This document shows, one piece after another, positions 23,301 through 31,176 of a stretch of 64,000 nt of DNA. The notes beneath the pieces were generated by a model that worked only from the letters and a program-made list of their open reading frames with translations, did not search any database and had not been told where the DNA came from. Position 1 is the stretch's first letter; each line of letters begins with the position of its first letter. This DNA comes from Dyella psychrodurans (GTDB lineage Bacteria; Pseudomonadota; Gammaproteobacteria; Xanthomonadales; Rhodanobacteraceae). The DNA lies in contig NZ_QRBF01000003.1 in assembly GCF_003363265.1 (NCBI RefSeq), positions 186,001-250,000 on the forward strand, given 5' to 3'. The position numbers and the translations under genes were made by a program.

Positions 23301-23563
23301 ATCTGATCACGCCGGTCGACTCGGGCGACACATACCTGCCGATGTGGAACGCCGCTTCGGGCCAGCTCGATGCCTCGATCTTCTACCACATCAACAAGAA
23401 CATGCAGGTTGGCCTGCAGATGAATAACCTCACCAACACCGTGCAGAAAGTGTTGATGGGCCCCACCACCTACATCAACGGTTACGTGGACACGAACCTG
23501 TACACGCGTGCGCTGTTCATGACCGACCGTCGTTACGAGCTCGTGTTCCGCGCGAACTTCTGA
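20381..23563 (+). CDS. TonB-dependent outer-membrane receptor (Xanthomonas/Caulobacter carbohydrate type)
   Basis: A protein of 1060 residues. It has a signal peptide (LATAILLGLALTYAPTSASA, cleavage near residue 44), a low-complexity Lys/Ala linker, and a plug domain starting VKNLDGMTVTGIRASLESSQ with LPDRSVTETLQRISGVTVD and VLIRGLPYVASLLNG. A long beta-barrel ends in RRYELVFRANF, with a terminal aromatic residue. The SLESSQSLKQNATQIVDSVT stretch is characteristic of the TonB-Xanth-Caul group, many members of which import plant-derived oligosaccharides. The neighbouring convergent XylR-type regulator supports a sugar substrate. No hydrolase or transporter accompanies it, so the ligand is unknown. 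Confidence 0.92.
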   Translation: MTDTTHSLGVQGRTRSRPAPSSSRLATAILLGLALTYAPTSASAQTASQDGNTTATAPAPAKTAAGKTDKKQDPKKDQKDVKNLDGMTVTGIRASLESSQSLKQNATQIVDSVTATDINALPDRSVTETLQRISGVTVDHYLADDDPDHPSAEGSGVLIRGLPYVASLLNGAESFSANNGRALGFEDVPAELMQGVDVYKNPSAELIEGGIGGTVDLRTRMPFDAPDRVIGFSTGVNEGDMAKKSKPSSSFLYSNRWKTENLGEFGALLDVSYSELASRTDGIQVNPYVLEPENHVGNCPCEPTSSMGNVAIPGDINYYEMDMQRRRTGIYGAFQWRPTDNLEFDSRFFRSTYDLQWQEHEVQANEGNYYNMIPVPGTSFGYNNGVFESGDMVSGSWQGGGTGPAKATLDTGWPPIGGPNYYALTRAQTQFTRTTDWSNTFKYNISDNMIWSGEIQFVKSTANETDFTVYNQFFMPPANLNMGSGTPSLTLLNNTTYAYIPSNTTNPNSLTNYANYYLGAALDHLEYDYAMERTVRTDLEYNFEDSNWLQYFRVGVRATNHGTYSNNNSSSYNWGYISQDWAGSYKGPSSLDWANNIPAWMEQQFTFGDFFRGQTKLPSTLVFPSMSLVGNYYGAIAALRSLEMSGGWCPQVFSESAGDGCNPGSGMSADYMHETTQAAYASLYFGNDTALGIPFDGNIGLRFVRTSVSANGSVTYPSSGTIQNPAGITPAQMALFNGMTTPINGGYDYHNLLPSLNLRFKLTDDLQLRLAASKAITRPTISQLNSYMVIGTSWSSPGPGQQAQLAGFNATTGGNPNLKPLEANQFDAALEWYFAPTSELYTTLFKKNISNYTTTEVHSQTIDGVPVAVSGPTNAGTGTVKGAEVGYSQFFDFLPSVFKGLGVQANYTFLQSSKIYGTTSCDPNHGNGSCSANDVVTNPGLPMQGLSPHNYNITGIYEYGDWSARLAWSWRSRYLITPVDSGDTYLPMWNAASGQLDASIFYHINKNMQVGLQMNNLTNTVQKVLMGPTTYINGYVDTNLYTRALFMTDRRYELVFRANF

Positions 23564-23615
23564 TGAAGGTTCTTGCCAGCAAGGCAAGCCGCTGAATGCT
23601 TGCTTGTTTGTTCAT

Positions 23616-23647
23616 CGTCGCCGGCATGCATGCGCATGCCGGCGACG
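23616..23647. terminator. Strong hairpin between convergent genes (possible terminator)
   Basis: Arms cgtcgccggcatgc and gcatgccggcgacg form a perfect 14-bp stem with an ATGC loop, midway between the ends of the TonB receptor and the xylR-like gene. Neither side has a T-run, so it is not a canonical intrinsic terminator, but its position suggests a role in ending or protecting both transcripts. Confidence 0.55.
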
Positions 23648-23702
23648 TCGTCTCTACCGTGCGGATGTTCCCGTCCAAATAGTGACCACGCAGCAATGAA
23701 CC

Positions 23703-24881
23703 TCAGACGCGCCGCTGCGCCAGAAACTGCTTCGGCGTGCAGTCGTACTCGCGCCGGAAGACGGCATACATGTACTGCAACGACGTAAAGCCGCTGCGCA
23801 CCGCAACTTCGGCCATCGAAGCCTTGGGATCGGCAAGCATCTGCATGGCCACTTCCAGCTTGTGATCGAGAATCGCCTGATGCACAGACTTCTTCAGCTC
23901 ACGCTTGAAGTGCTCTTCCAGCAGCGTGCGTGACACGCCCACGTAACCGGCCACCTGTTCCGACTTGATGCCCGTGCAGGCGTATTGGCGAATGAAATGC
24001 CGGGCCCGCATCACGTACGGGCTGCGTACGTGCTCATGCTGACTGCTGCCCTGCACGTGAATGCCGGACGGCGGCACCAGGATGCGCGTACTGGAACAGT
24101 CGCCGCCGTGCAGCATCTGATGCAGCAACTGTGCAGCGATACGGCCCATTTCCTCCGCCCCCTGGATGACCGACGTGAGCCGAATGCTGCTGAGCGTTTG
24201 CACAATGGGATCATTGTCGATGCCGACCACCGCAACCTCATCGGGAATAGGCACGTCGGCCACCACGCAGGCCTGCAACAGCTGACGCGCTCGCGCGTCG
24301 GTAGCGGCGATGATGCCGATCGGCTTGGGCAAGGCACGCACCCATTCGGCCATTTCTTCTTGCGCGCGTCCCCAGCCGCCGGCGCTGACGGACGAGCCGT
24401 GGTAGACGATGCCTTCCAGCCCATCCGCCGCCGTCATCCGGCGAAACCACATTTCGCGCTCGTGCGCCCAGAGGTGGCCAGGCTCCAGCGGCCTGCCGAA
24501 GAACGCAAAGCGCTGCAGGCCATGATCGATCAAATGGTCGTAGGCCATCCGCACCAATTTCTGGTTGTCGGTAGCCACGTAGGGAATGCCATTCGGATAC
24601 TGCGATTCATCGGCATAGGAGCCGCCTATCGCCACCACCGGAATGGAAAGCGCCGATACCGCTTCGGCCACGACCGGGTCGTCGAAGTCGGCAATGATCC
24701 CATCGCCGCGCCACTGTCGAATGCCGAGGGCGTGGCTGCGGAAATCCTCTTCCATGAACAAGTCCCACTTCACGCGCGTGAAAGTGAGATATCCCCCGAT
24801 GCCGGCAAGCACCTGCCGGTCGTACACCTTGTTGGCATTGAAGAGCAATGCGATGCGATGTGGCGACATGTGTTGCGGCAA
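23703..24881 (-). CDS. xylR: XylR-type regulator: periplasmic-binding-like sensor + AraC DNA-binding domain
   Basis: A protein of 392 residues. Residues 10-280 form a LacI/ribose-binding-protein-like sugar sensor (RIALLFNANKVYDRQVLAGI at the N-terminus, VAVVGIDNDPIVQTLSSIRL near 230). Residues 290-392 are an AraC-type double helix-turn-helix (VSRTLLEEHFKRELKKSVHQ, then MAEVAVRSGFTSLQYMYAVF). This architecture is that of E. coli XylR, an activator of xylose genes. The gene converges on the TonB receptor gene and probably controls it in response to a sugar. The symbol reflects architecture; xylose as ligand is not shown. Confidence 0.85.
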   Translation of the reverse strand: MPQHMSPHRIALLFNANKVYDRQVLAGIGGYLTFTRVKWDLFMEEDFRSHALGIRQWRGDGIIADFDDPVVAEAVSALSIPVVAIGGSYADESQYPNGIPYVATDNQKLVRMAYDHLIDHGLQRFAFFGRPLEPGHLWAHEREMWFRRMTAADGLEGIVYHGSSVSAGGWGRAQEEMAEWVRALPKPIGIIAATDARARQLLQACVVADVPIPDEVAVVGIDNDPIVQTLSSIRLTSVIQGAEEMGRIAAQLLHQMLHGGDCSSTRILVPPSGIHVQGSSQHEHVRSPYVMRARHFIRQYACTGIKSEQVAGYVGVSRTLLEEHFKRELKKSVHQAILDHKLEVAMQMLADPKASMAEVAVRSGFTSLQYMYAVFRREYDCTPKQFLAQRRV

Positions 24882-25032
24882 TGCCTCTTGGTTTTCCCCT
24901 GGGTCAGTCTAAGAAATCCACGCCCTACTTGGACGTAGTGTTCACCCATGACTAACGGCAGGCTTCCAGACAAATCCTAAAAGCGGCCGACGGCTCGAGA
25001 GCGGTGATGACGCGTCTTCCAACCGGCGATAA

Positions 25033-25061
25033 AAAACCCGCGAGGGGGCCCCGCGGGTTTT
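25033..25061 (-). terminator. Intrinsic-terminator hairpin with no gene in front of it
   Basis: Arms aaaacccgcg (25033-25042) and cgcgggtttt (25052-25061) are perfect complements. On the minus strand the stem is followed by TTTTTT, so it best terminates leftward transcription. No intact minus-strand gene lies to its right. It may be the leftover of a lost gene, together with the operator at 25141. Confidence 0.7.
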
Positions 25062-25140
25062 GGGTCATCCGTCTTTACGTTGCTTTGCCGGGAGGGGAGG
25101 CCTGGCTAGGCGATGGGACTGATGTCTCTCGACATGGATT

Positions 25141-25157
25141 AACTATACCGTATAGTT
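25141..25157. promoter_or_regulatory. Perfect 8-1-8 inverted repeat resembling a TetR-family operator
   Basis: The sequence aactatac-c-gtatagtt is exactly palindromic around one base. Its core, ACTATACNGTATAGT, has the size and A/T composition of operators bound by TetR-family repressors, which usually overlap the promoter of a divergent regulator/efflux pair. Here no tetR gene or target gene adjoins it; an IS3 relic begins about 280 bp to the right. The repeat is seen; the regulator class is inferred. Confidence 0.55.
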
Positions 25158-25437
25158 TGTTAATTGGTTGTAACCAGGTTCGAGCCCGATTTCCTGCTTA
25201 GCGCCTGGGGTTGAACTGCGGGGACGGTAATGTCCGCTTCCAGCCCAAAGCAGGCTCTATTCGCCAAGGCTTCTTGACGTAGGCATGGGATTTCACTGAT
25301 ATGCGCATCGCGAGGGGTGCGGACTGACAAACCGATCCCATCGCAAAAAAAAGAAGCGACGTGCGGTGGATAGCTTCTTCAGAAATTAGTACGCGCCGCG
25401 CGTGGAGTTTTCTCGTAATCTGGCTCCATAGGGGGCC

Positions 25438-25566
25438 ATGAAGAAATCGCGGTTCGGCGACAGCTAGACCATCGCAGTGCTCAAGCAGGTGCAGGCCGGC
25501 ACGACTGTGCCGGAGTTCCGCCGAGAACACGGCGTCAGTTCAGCTGCGTTCCGCCCATGGCAAAGG
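25438..25566 (+). pseudogene. Relic of an IS3-family transposase OrfA
   Basis: The frame from ATG 25438 reads MKKSRFGDS, a TAG stop at 25465-25467, then TIAVLKQVQAGTTVPEFRRE and HGVSSAAFRPW. Intact IS3-family OrfA proteins begin MKKSRFTDSQI..L, so the stop replaces the conserved Gln. Similarity ends near the Trp codon at 25558, and neither OrfB nor terminal repeats remain. The relic abuts the start of the GGDEF-EAL gene at 25627, so an insertion and deletion event reshaped the 5' flank of that gene. Confidence 0.75.
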
Positions 25567-25626
25567 GTTCACTCCAATCCCGGCTCAGCTTTGTAGTGCC
25601 GGTCATCAGGATGACGGTGAAGCGCA

Positions 25627-27924
25627 GTGCGAGTCACAAGTTCATTTCTCAAGACACCGGCCCTGTTCATTTTTTCGGGAATCGCCATCACGCTTGCCAC
25701 CACGAGTGTGATGTTCGTGTCGCTGTATCAGATGCGACGGGACGCGATGTCGCAGGCACGCGACGCCACGGAGAATCTTGCCAGTTCACTGGAGAAGGAA
25801 ACCGAACGCAACCTCGACGTCTTCCAGCTTGCGATGCGCGAGGTTGCGACGAGCATCAAGACGCCTACGCTCCTGCGTCTCCCCTTGGATGTCCGGCAGC
25901 TGGTGGCATTCAGCACGATCAGCGACGCCAAAGAACTCGGCACGCTGTCCGCGACCGATGCGGCGGGCAATTTCATTCTCGACTCGCGCTCTCCGGTGCC
26001 GCGCAAGCTCAATGTGAGCGACCAGGATTACTTCCAGGTCCAGCAACAAAGCAGGGATATCGGCCTGTATCTGAGCAAGCCGTTCATACCGAAGACCGGC
26101 GATTCCAGACAGCCGACCATCGCATTGAGCCTGCGACTCGAAAAGGAGGACGGCCAGTTCGCCGGCATTGTCGCCGGTACGCTTCGCCTCAATTACTTCC
26201 ACGACATGTTCAAGGACGCGATCCTGGGTCAGCACGGCACCATCACGCTGCTGCGCACCGACGGGACCGTCCTGATGCGGCAACCGTACCACCCCGGCGA
26301 CGTAGGCAGCACACTCGCTGGCGGCCACTCGTTCCTGCCGCTCGTACAGTCGGATCAGGGTAGCTATGTCGATGTCGCAGTACTCGATCACATCGAGCGG
26401 CAGTACAGCTTCAAACGCATCGGCAAATATCCGCTGATTGTCGTGGTCGGCTTCGCGACCGAGGACATCTACGCAGGGTGGCACAGACGCGCGGTTGCCA
26501 TTGGCGCCGTTACCGTCGTGATCGACGTGCTCTCCATCTGGCTGTCGCTGATGTTCGCCAGTCTGCTGCGCCGAAGGCTTGAAATGGAAAGCCAGCTGCA
26601 ACAACTGGCCTGGTTCGATTCGTTGACCGGCCTACCCAACCGGATACAGCTCCAGCGGGAGGCAGGCCGCATCCTCGCGCACGCGAAGCAGAATGCCTCG
26701 GATTTCGCGACGCTGTTTATCGACCTGGACCGTTTCAAGCGCGTGAACGACACACAAGGTCATGCCGTCGGCGACGAAGTGCTGCGCGAGATCGCAGAGC
26801 GCCTGCGCAAGCATGTCCACACCGGGGATTCGATCAGCCGCCTCGGCGGCGATGAGTTCCTTGCCATTCTGCAAGATTGCGATGTGCTGAAGGCCATGCA
26901 TGTGGCTGAACGCATTCTGCATACGGTCCGCGAGCCCATAGCCTTGGACTCGAAACGCGACACCCGCATCACGATCAGCACCAGCATCGGCATCGCGATG
27001 TACCCCTACGACGGGCTGAACATCGATGTCCTGCTGCGCAACGCGGACATGGCGATGTATCAGGCCAAAAGCGCTGGGCGCAATCGGATCCACTTCTATG
27101 CGCCCGAGTACGAGCGCAAAGCCAGGGAGCACCTCGACCTCGAGATCGCCCTGCAGCGTGACTTCGAAGCAAAGGTGCTCAGCGTCGTCTACCAGCCCAG
27201 GGTCGACGCGACGGGCATGCTGTGCGGAGCCGAAGCGCTGGTGCGCTGGTACAACGACAAGATGGGTTTCATTCCACCGGACTATTTCATCCCTATCGCG
27301 GAAGAAAGCGGGCTGATTGCGGAACTGGATGCCTGGGTGCTCGGCGAGGCCTGCCGCCAGCTTGCCGCGTGGCGGGCCTCGGGTCTGGCGGTGCCGAGCA
27401 TCTCGGTGAACGTCTGCGCCATGGACCTCAAGCGATCGGACTATCCAGGCTTTGTCACACGGACGCTGGAGGCTCATGGTCTCGCACCGGACGACCTGAT
27501 TTTGGAAATGACCGAACGCGTCATGTTCGACGAGGCGGCCGACGATATCCGGACTTCGATCGACGAGATCCACGCCATGGGCGTTACGCTCGCCATTGAC
27601 GATTTCGGCACCGGCTTCTCGTCGCTGAACTACCTGCACCGGTTCCCCATCAAGGAACTCAAGATCGACAAAAGTTTCATCCAAGGCATCGGCGAGAGCA
27701 TGACGTCCGAATCCCTCGCGCAAACCATCATCAACATTGGCAAGACCCTGAAACTGACAGTCGTCGCCGAAGGTATAGAGACGCAAGCGCAGAGAGATTT
27801 TCTGAGTCGGCACGACTGTGACTTGTACCAAGGCCATCTATTCTCCCCGCCATTGCCGCCGGACGACTTTGCGCTCTGGGCGGTAAAGCAGAGTCACGTC
27901 ACCCTTCGCAGACAACTGCCGTGA
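25627..27924 (+). CDS. Membrane-bound cyclic-di-GMP enzyme with GGDEF and EAL domains
   Basis: A protein of 765 residues. A first membrane helix (about 10-32) is followed by a periplasmic dCache-like sensor (about 35-285), then a second helix (about 290-315). The GGDEF domain follows, with an intact GGDEF at 407-411. An EAL domain with EALVRW (536-538 for EAL) and catalytic DDFGTG (Asp658/Asp659) plus VAEGIET completes it. Both active sites look complete, so it could make or break cyclic-di-GMP in response to an external ligand. The start used lies just past an IS3 relic. Its original promoter may have been replaced; no strong Shine-Dalgarno sequence was seen. Confidence 0.9.
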   Translation: MRVTSSFLKTPALFIFSGIAITLATTSVMFVSLYQMRRDAMSQARDATENLASSLEKETERNLDVFQLAMREVATSIKTPTLLRLPLDVRQLVAFSTISDAKELGTLSATDAAGNFILDSRSPVPRKLNVSDQDYFQVQQQSRDIGLYLSKPFIPKTGDSRQPTIALSLRLEKEDGQFAGIVAGTLRLNYFHDMFKDAILGQHGTITLLRTDGTVLMRQPYHPGDVGSTLAGGHSFLPLVQSDQGSYVDVAVLDHIERQYSFKRIGKYPLIVVVGFATEDIYAGWHRRAVAIGAVTVVIDVLSIWLSLMFASLLRRRLEMESQLQQLAWFDSLTGLPNRIQLQREAGRILAHAKQNASDFATLFIDLDRFKRVNDTQGHAVGDEVLREIAERLRKHVHTGDSISRLGGDEFLAILQDCDVLKAMHVAERILHTVREPIALDSKRDTRITISTSIGIAMYPYDGLNIDVLLRNADMAMYQAKSAGRNRIHFYAPEYERKAREHLDLEIALQRDFEAKVLSVVYQPRVDATGMLCGAEALVRWYNDKMGFIPPDYFIPIAEESGLIAELDAWVLGEACRQLAAWRASGLAVPSISVNVCAMDLKRSDYPGFVTRTLEAHGLAPDDLILEMTERVMFDEAADDIRTSIDEIHAMGVTLAIDDFGTGFSSLNYLHRFPIKELKIDKSFIQGIGESMTSESLAQTIINIGKTLKLTVVAEGIETQAQRDFLSRHDCDLYQGHLFSPPLPPDDFALWAVKQSHVTLRRQLP

Positions 27925-28137
27925 CCGTTGATGCTGACTGCAAGGTCAAATAGATAGTAGATATTGCGCTTCCGCTTTCGACCCCGAGCAAACCTTTCAT
28001 GGGAGGGGTGCGTGGGGCAGGAATGACGATGCGCGAAGTGAAGACTTGTCGCCAAAGTTGCAGCACGTCCCGTGGCACTGCGCCAAAACGGTGCGGAAAT
28101 GCTAGAAAACTCGGTCCAGTCAAGGACTCTGGCGAGA

Positions 28138-28214
28138 TGGTGGCTATGGGTGGACTCGAACCACCGACCCCAGCATTATGAGTGCTGTGCTCTAACCGGC
28201 TGAGCTACATAGCC
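28138..28214 (-). tRNA. tRNA-Met (anticodon CAT), elongator type
   Basis: Seventy-seven bases on the minus strand. The acceptor stem is GGCTATG paired with CATAGCC, and CCA is encoded. The D arm has GCTCAGCCGGTTAGAGC, the anticodon stem is CAGCA/TGCTG with loop CTCATAA, and the T arm GGTGGTTCGAGTCCACC is intact. The first base pair is G-C, unlike initiator tRNA, which suggests elongator Met or an Ile-CAU tRNA whose C34 is modified to lysidine. Elongator Met is favoured. Confidence 0.93.
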
Positions 28215-28402
28215 AAAGGGGCGCGCCGTCCGGGAAGTATGCCGGATCGGGCTGGATTCAGGCGGGGCGCGGCAGTTTAATCGCCTCGCCCTTGCGGTTC
28301 AAGTGGTTGGCTTGCTCCGGCTTTGTGGGCTGTGGTTGAATCGATCTCGGGTCAGACGCTCGCGCCAAGGCAGGCCGCGCTGACTTGGCCCGAGGAGGTT
28401 GG

Positions 28403-28945
28403 ATGATCGACGTTGATGGCTACCGTCCGAATGTTGGCATCGTTCTGCTGAATGCGGACGGCCGGCTGTTCTGGGCGCGCCGCGTCCATCGCGACGGTTG
28501 GCAGTTCCCCCAGGGCGGCATGCGCAGCGACGAGACGCCGCTGGAAGCCATGTACCGGGAGTTGCAGGAAGAAACCGGTCTTTCCCCCGAACACGTCCAG
28601 GTGCTGGCCAGCACCCGCGGCTGGCTGCGCTACAAGCTGCCCAGCCGCTATATCCGGCACCACCAGCACCCGACCTGCATCGGCCAGAAGCAGGTGTGGT
28701 TCCTGCTGAAGCTGGTGGGCGGCGAGGATGCGCTGTGCCTGAATGCCTGCGAGAAACCCGAGTTCGACCTGTGGCGCTGGGTGGATTTCTGGTACCCGGC
28801 GGCGCATGTGGTTAATTTCAAACGGGATGTTTATCACAGGGCCCTGCGCCACTTCGCGCCGCTGGTGGAGAACATGCTGAGCATCGAGCTGGGTCCGCAG
28901 CCGCAATCGCGCAGGAATTCACCCCGGAACAAGCGGGCCGCCTGA
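28403..28945 (+). CDS. rppH: RNA pyrophosphohydrolase (Nudix)
   Basis: A protein of 180 residues from ATG 28403, which has a perfect GAGGAGG ribosome site. RppH removes pyrophosphate from the 5' end of mRNA and starts decay. The N-terminus [20 protein letters not shown] and the Nudix box ([20 protein letters not shown], catalytic glutamates in the RELQEETG part) are typical, as are FPQGG and the [20 protein letters not shown] segment. The C-terminal tail is Arg/Asn-rich. Confidence 0.95.
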   Translation: MIDVDGYRPNVGIVLLNADGRLFWARRVHRDGWQFPQGGMRSDETPLEAMYRELQEETGLSPEHVQVLASTRGWLRYKLPSRYIRHHQHPTCIGQKQVWFLLKLVGGEDALCLNACEKPEFDLWRWVDFWYPAAHVVNFKRDVYHRALRHFAPLVENMLSIELGPQPQSRRNSPRNKRAA

Positions 28946-28975
28946 ACCGCCGGGCCGGCGCAAACCGAATGCTTG

Positions 28976-29005
28976 TTGACAATCATTCGCATTCGCGTTG
29001 AAAAT
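28976..29005 (+). promoter_or_regulatory. Promoter of bfd with overlapping Fur-box-like sequence
   Basis: A perfect -35 box TTGACA (28976-28981) is followed, about 17 bp later, by TGAAAAT as a -10 region. The sequence tgacaatcattcgcattcg (28977-28995) overlaps both and resembles the Fur box (GATAATNATTCTCATTAT-like). Iron-replete Fur would block this promoter, as is known for bfd in other gammaproteobacteria. Confidence 0.65.
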
Positions 29006-29012
29006 ACGCGAC

Positions 29013-29213
29013 ATGTACATATGCCTTTGCAACGCCGTCACCGATCACGACATCCGTCGCGCTGCCGCCGACGGTGTGCAGACGTTCGCCGAACTGCAGG
29101 CCCGCACCGGCTGTTCCGATTGTTGCGGCTGCTGCGAAACCGAAGCGCGTGCCACGCTGGATGAGGCGATCGCCAAGATCGCGTTCGATCTGCCTATCCT
29201 CGTCGCGGCCTGA
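29013..29213 (+). CDS. bfd: Bacterioferritin-associated ferredoxin
   Basis: A protein of 66 residues from ATG 29013, with the [2Fe-2S] cysteines in [10 protein letters not shown] (Cys-x-Cys at the N-terminus) and [14 protein letters not shown]. Bfd donates electrons to bacterioferritin so stored ferric iron can be released. It has a Fur-box-like promoter, its own terminator, and a bacterioferritin gene 133 bp downstream. Two extra cysteines (CCGCC) sit beside the second pair. Confidence 0.93.
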   Translation: MYICLCNAVTDHDIRRAAADGVQTFAELQARTGCSDCCGCCETEARATLDEAIAKIAFDLPILVAA

Positions 29214-29233
29214 CATCTTCCGACGCGCTATCG

Positions 29234-29262
29234 ACGCCACCGCCCGGTGCGGTGGCGTTTTT
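29234..29262 (+). terminator. Rho-independent terminator after bfd
   Basis: Arms acgccaccgc (29234-29243) and gcggtggcgt (29249-29258) pair perfectly around a five-base loop and are followed by T residues to 29262. It separates bfd from bfr, so the two can be regulated oppositely by iron. Confidence 0.88.
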
Positions 29263-29346
29263 GCATGCGCGACTTGTTCGCATTACCCCCCACTCGTGCT
29301 CAGAATCCGTATAGTTTCCCGATCAGCCAACGTAGGGAGAGCAGCG

Positions 29347-29817
29347 ATGAAGGGCGACGCCAAGGTCATCGAGTTTCTCAACAAGGTGCTCTTCAATGAG
29401 CTGACCGCGATCAATCAGTACTTTCTGCATTACCGCATGTTCAAGAACTGGGGCTACCAGGAACTTGCGGAGCACGAGTACAAGGAATCGATCGACGAGA
29501 TGAAACATGCCGATCATCTGATCGAGCGCATCCTGTTTCTGGAAGGCCTGCCCAATCTTCAGCATCTGGGCAAATTGCGCATTGGCGAGAACGTGCTGGA
29601 ATGCATTCAGGGCGATCTGGACCTGGAACTCGCCGCCACCAAGGATCTGCGCGCGGCAATCGCATACTGCGAAAGCGTGGCCGACTACGTGAGCCGCGAT
29701 ATGTTCAAGACTATATTGCGCGACGAGGAAGACCACATCGACTGGCTGGAAACGCAGCTCAGCCTGGTCAAGGACATTGGCGCGGAGCGTTATCTGCAGT
29801 CGAAGATGGAAAGCTGA
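29347..29817 (+). CDS. bfr: Bacterioferritin
   Basis: An iron-storage protein of 156 residues. Ferroxidase ligands are all present: Glu18 (FNELTA), Glu51 and His54 (DEMKHADH), Glu94, Glu127 and His130 (RDEEDHIDW). Met52, the haem axial ligand between subunits, is also present. The ATG at 29347 has a GGGAGAG site; a longer frame reaching upstream to 29074 is only the bfd gene read out of frame. A TATAGT hexamer at 29310-29315 may be its -10 box. Confidence 0.95.
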   Translation: MKGDAKVIEFLNKVLFNELTAINQYFLHYRMFKNWGYQELAEHEYKESIDEMKHADHLIERILFLEGLPNLQHLGKLRIGENVLECIQGDLDLELAATKDLRAAIAYCESVADYVSRDMFKTILRDEEDHIDWLETQLSLVKDIGAERYLQSKMES

Positions 29818-29931
29818 ACTACCGCACCGTCGCGGTGCACCAAAGCGACCCCGGACACAAAGCCGGCGACGATTCCTTGACGGTTTCGTCACGACCGGGC
29901 TATATCCATCGTTTTCCCGGAAAGGCCGCGC

Positions 29932-30693
29932 ATGGTTTCCCGCCCACCACCGCGCTACGTCGTACGTCCGCACGACGCTGCCAGTCAGCGTCGGCGCGTC
30001 ATGTGGCTTGCCGCGGCATGGCTTGGCAGCGTGATGCTGGCCGGATTGATCGTGGCGCTTGCGGTAGGCGCATGGAAAGGCGTGGTGCCGCGCATCTCCG
30101 ATCGACGCGCGCTGCGCACGCTGACCGTCGAGAATGAAGATCTGAAACAGCAAGTGGCGAACTTGCAGCGCTCGCAGCAAGTCACCGACGTCGCCACCAA
30201 GGCCTTGCGCCAGACGATCTCGCAACGCGACGAGGAAATCAGCGGACTGCGCGCGGACCTGGGCTTCTATTCGCGACTCGTCGGCGGCGATGCGCAACGC
30301 GAAGGGCTGAAGGTGCAGGAAGTGTCACTGCAAGCTGTACCGCACTCGCAGGCGTGGAATCTCGCCATCAGCCTCACCCAGAACATCAAGCGCGACGACG
30401 ACACCAGCGGCACCACCATCGTGAGCGTGGAAGGCTTGCGCAACAACAAGGTGGATCAACTGGCGTGGTCCACCCTGGGTGACGCCGCCGAGAAAGACGG
30501 CATTCCGTTTCGCTTCCGCTACTTTCAGCAACTTCACACCACGATCGCGCTGCCGGCCGATTTTCGGCCGACGCGATTGCATGTCACAGTCCAGCCGGAA
30601 AATGGTGGCCCCGTCAGCCGCGCCGTGGCATGGAACGACGCCTTATCCACCCCGGTCACCACCACTCAGGGGGAAACTGATGCTCAGCCGTAA
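29932..30693 (+). CDS. Inner-membrane coiled-coil protein (DUF6776-like), linked to bactofilin
   Basis: A protein of 253 residues. A short basic N-terminus (about 1-23) precedes one membrane helix (WLAAAWLGSVMLAGLIVALA, about 25-46). A coiled coil follows (ENEDLKQQVANLQRSQQVTD and QRDEEISGLRADLG, about 65-115), then a C-terminal periplasmic beta-rich domain (about 125-240). It overlaps the bactofilin start by 14 bases. Proteins of this type commonly precede bactofilins in Xanthomonadales and may anchor the bactofilin polymer to the membrane. Function not demonstrated. Confidence 0.75.
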   Translation: MVSRPPPRYVVRPHDAASQRRRVMWLAAAWLGSVMLAGLIVALAVGAWKGVVPRISDRRALRTLTVENEDLKQQVANLQRSQQVTDVATKALRQTISQRDEEISGLRADLGFYSRLVGGDAQREGLKVQEVSLQAVPHSQAWNLAISLTQNIKRDDDTSGTTIVSVEGLRNNKVDQLAWSTLGDAAEKDGIPFRFRYFQQLHTTIALPADFRPTRLHVTVQPENGGPVSRAVAWNDALSTPVTTTQGETDAQP

Positions 30694-31102
30694 ACGCAAC
30701 GACCAACCCAGCCGCAACGCGGAAACCAGCCTCATCTCGCTAGGCACCATCATCCGCGGCGATGTCCGATTTACCGGCACGCTGCACCTCGACGGGCGCA
30801 TCGAAGGCGCCGTGATCGGCGAAGGTTCCAGCGCCTTGTTCACGCTGAGCGAGCACGGCCAGGTGCAGGGCGAAGTACGCGTGCCCCACGCCATGATCAA
30901 CGGCCAGGTGAATGGCGATATCTACGCCAGCGAACGCCTGGAACTGGCGCCGCAGGCGCGCGTGATCGGCGACGTACGCTACAACCAGCTGGAGATGGCC
31001 GCCGGCGCGCAGGTGAACGGGCGCATGGCGCATCAGGGCGAGGACCACGTTCAGCGCGAGCTGCCGGCGCCGGAAGTACGCTCCGAGCCGGTCATCGTCT
31101 GA
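30680..31102 (+). CDS. Bactofilin (polymer-forming cytoskeletal protein)
   Basis: A protein of 140 residues from ATG 30680, inside the end of the previous gene. The core (about residues 17-115) is the bactofilin beta-helix, with repeats such as SLGTIIRGDVRFTGTLHLDG, GRIEGAVIGEG, GEVRVPHAMINGQVNGDIY and ARVIGDVRYNQLEMAAGAQV. The tails are polar. Bactofilins form stable filaments that position cell-wall enzymes, affecting stalks, curvature or motility. Coupling to the membrane coiled-coil protein suggests joint assembly. Confidence 0.9.
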   Translation: MLSRKRNDQPSRNAETSLISLGTIIRGDVRFTGTLHLDGRIEGAVIGEGSSALFTLSEHGQVQGEVRVPHAMINGQVNGDIYASERLELAPQARVIGDVRYNQLEMAAGAQVNGRMAHQGEDHVQRELPAPEVRSEPVIV

Positions 31103-31176
31103 ACCGGGCCCAGGGCTTCGGCTGATGGCTGCCTTGACGGTGCGGTATCCTTGAGTCCGCACCGCCGCAGCCTCAT

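Noticed and set aside
25198-25530. A 110-codon minus-strand frame over the IS3 relic
   Set aside because: It has no family resemblance, and the other strand carries a clear OrfA relic.
27899-28123. A 74-codon minus-strand frame between the GGDEF-EAL gene and tRNA-Met
   Set aside because: No ribosome site and no conserved features; it overlaps the end of the GGDEF-EAL gene.
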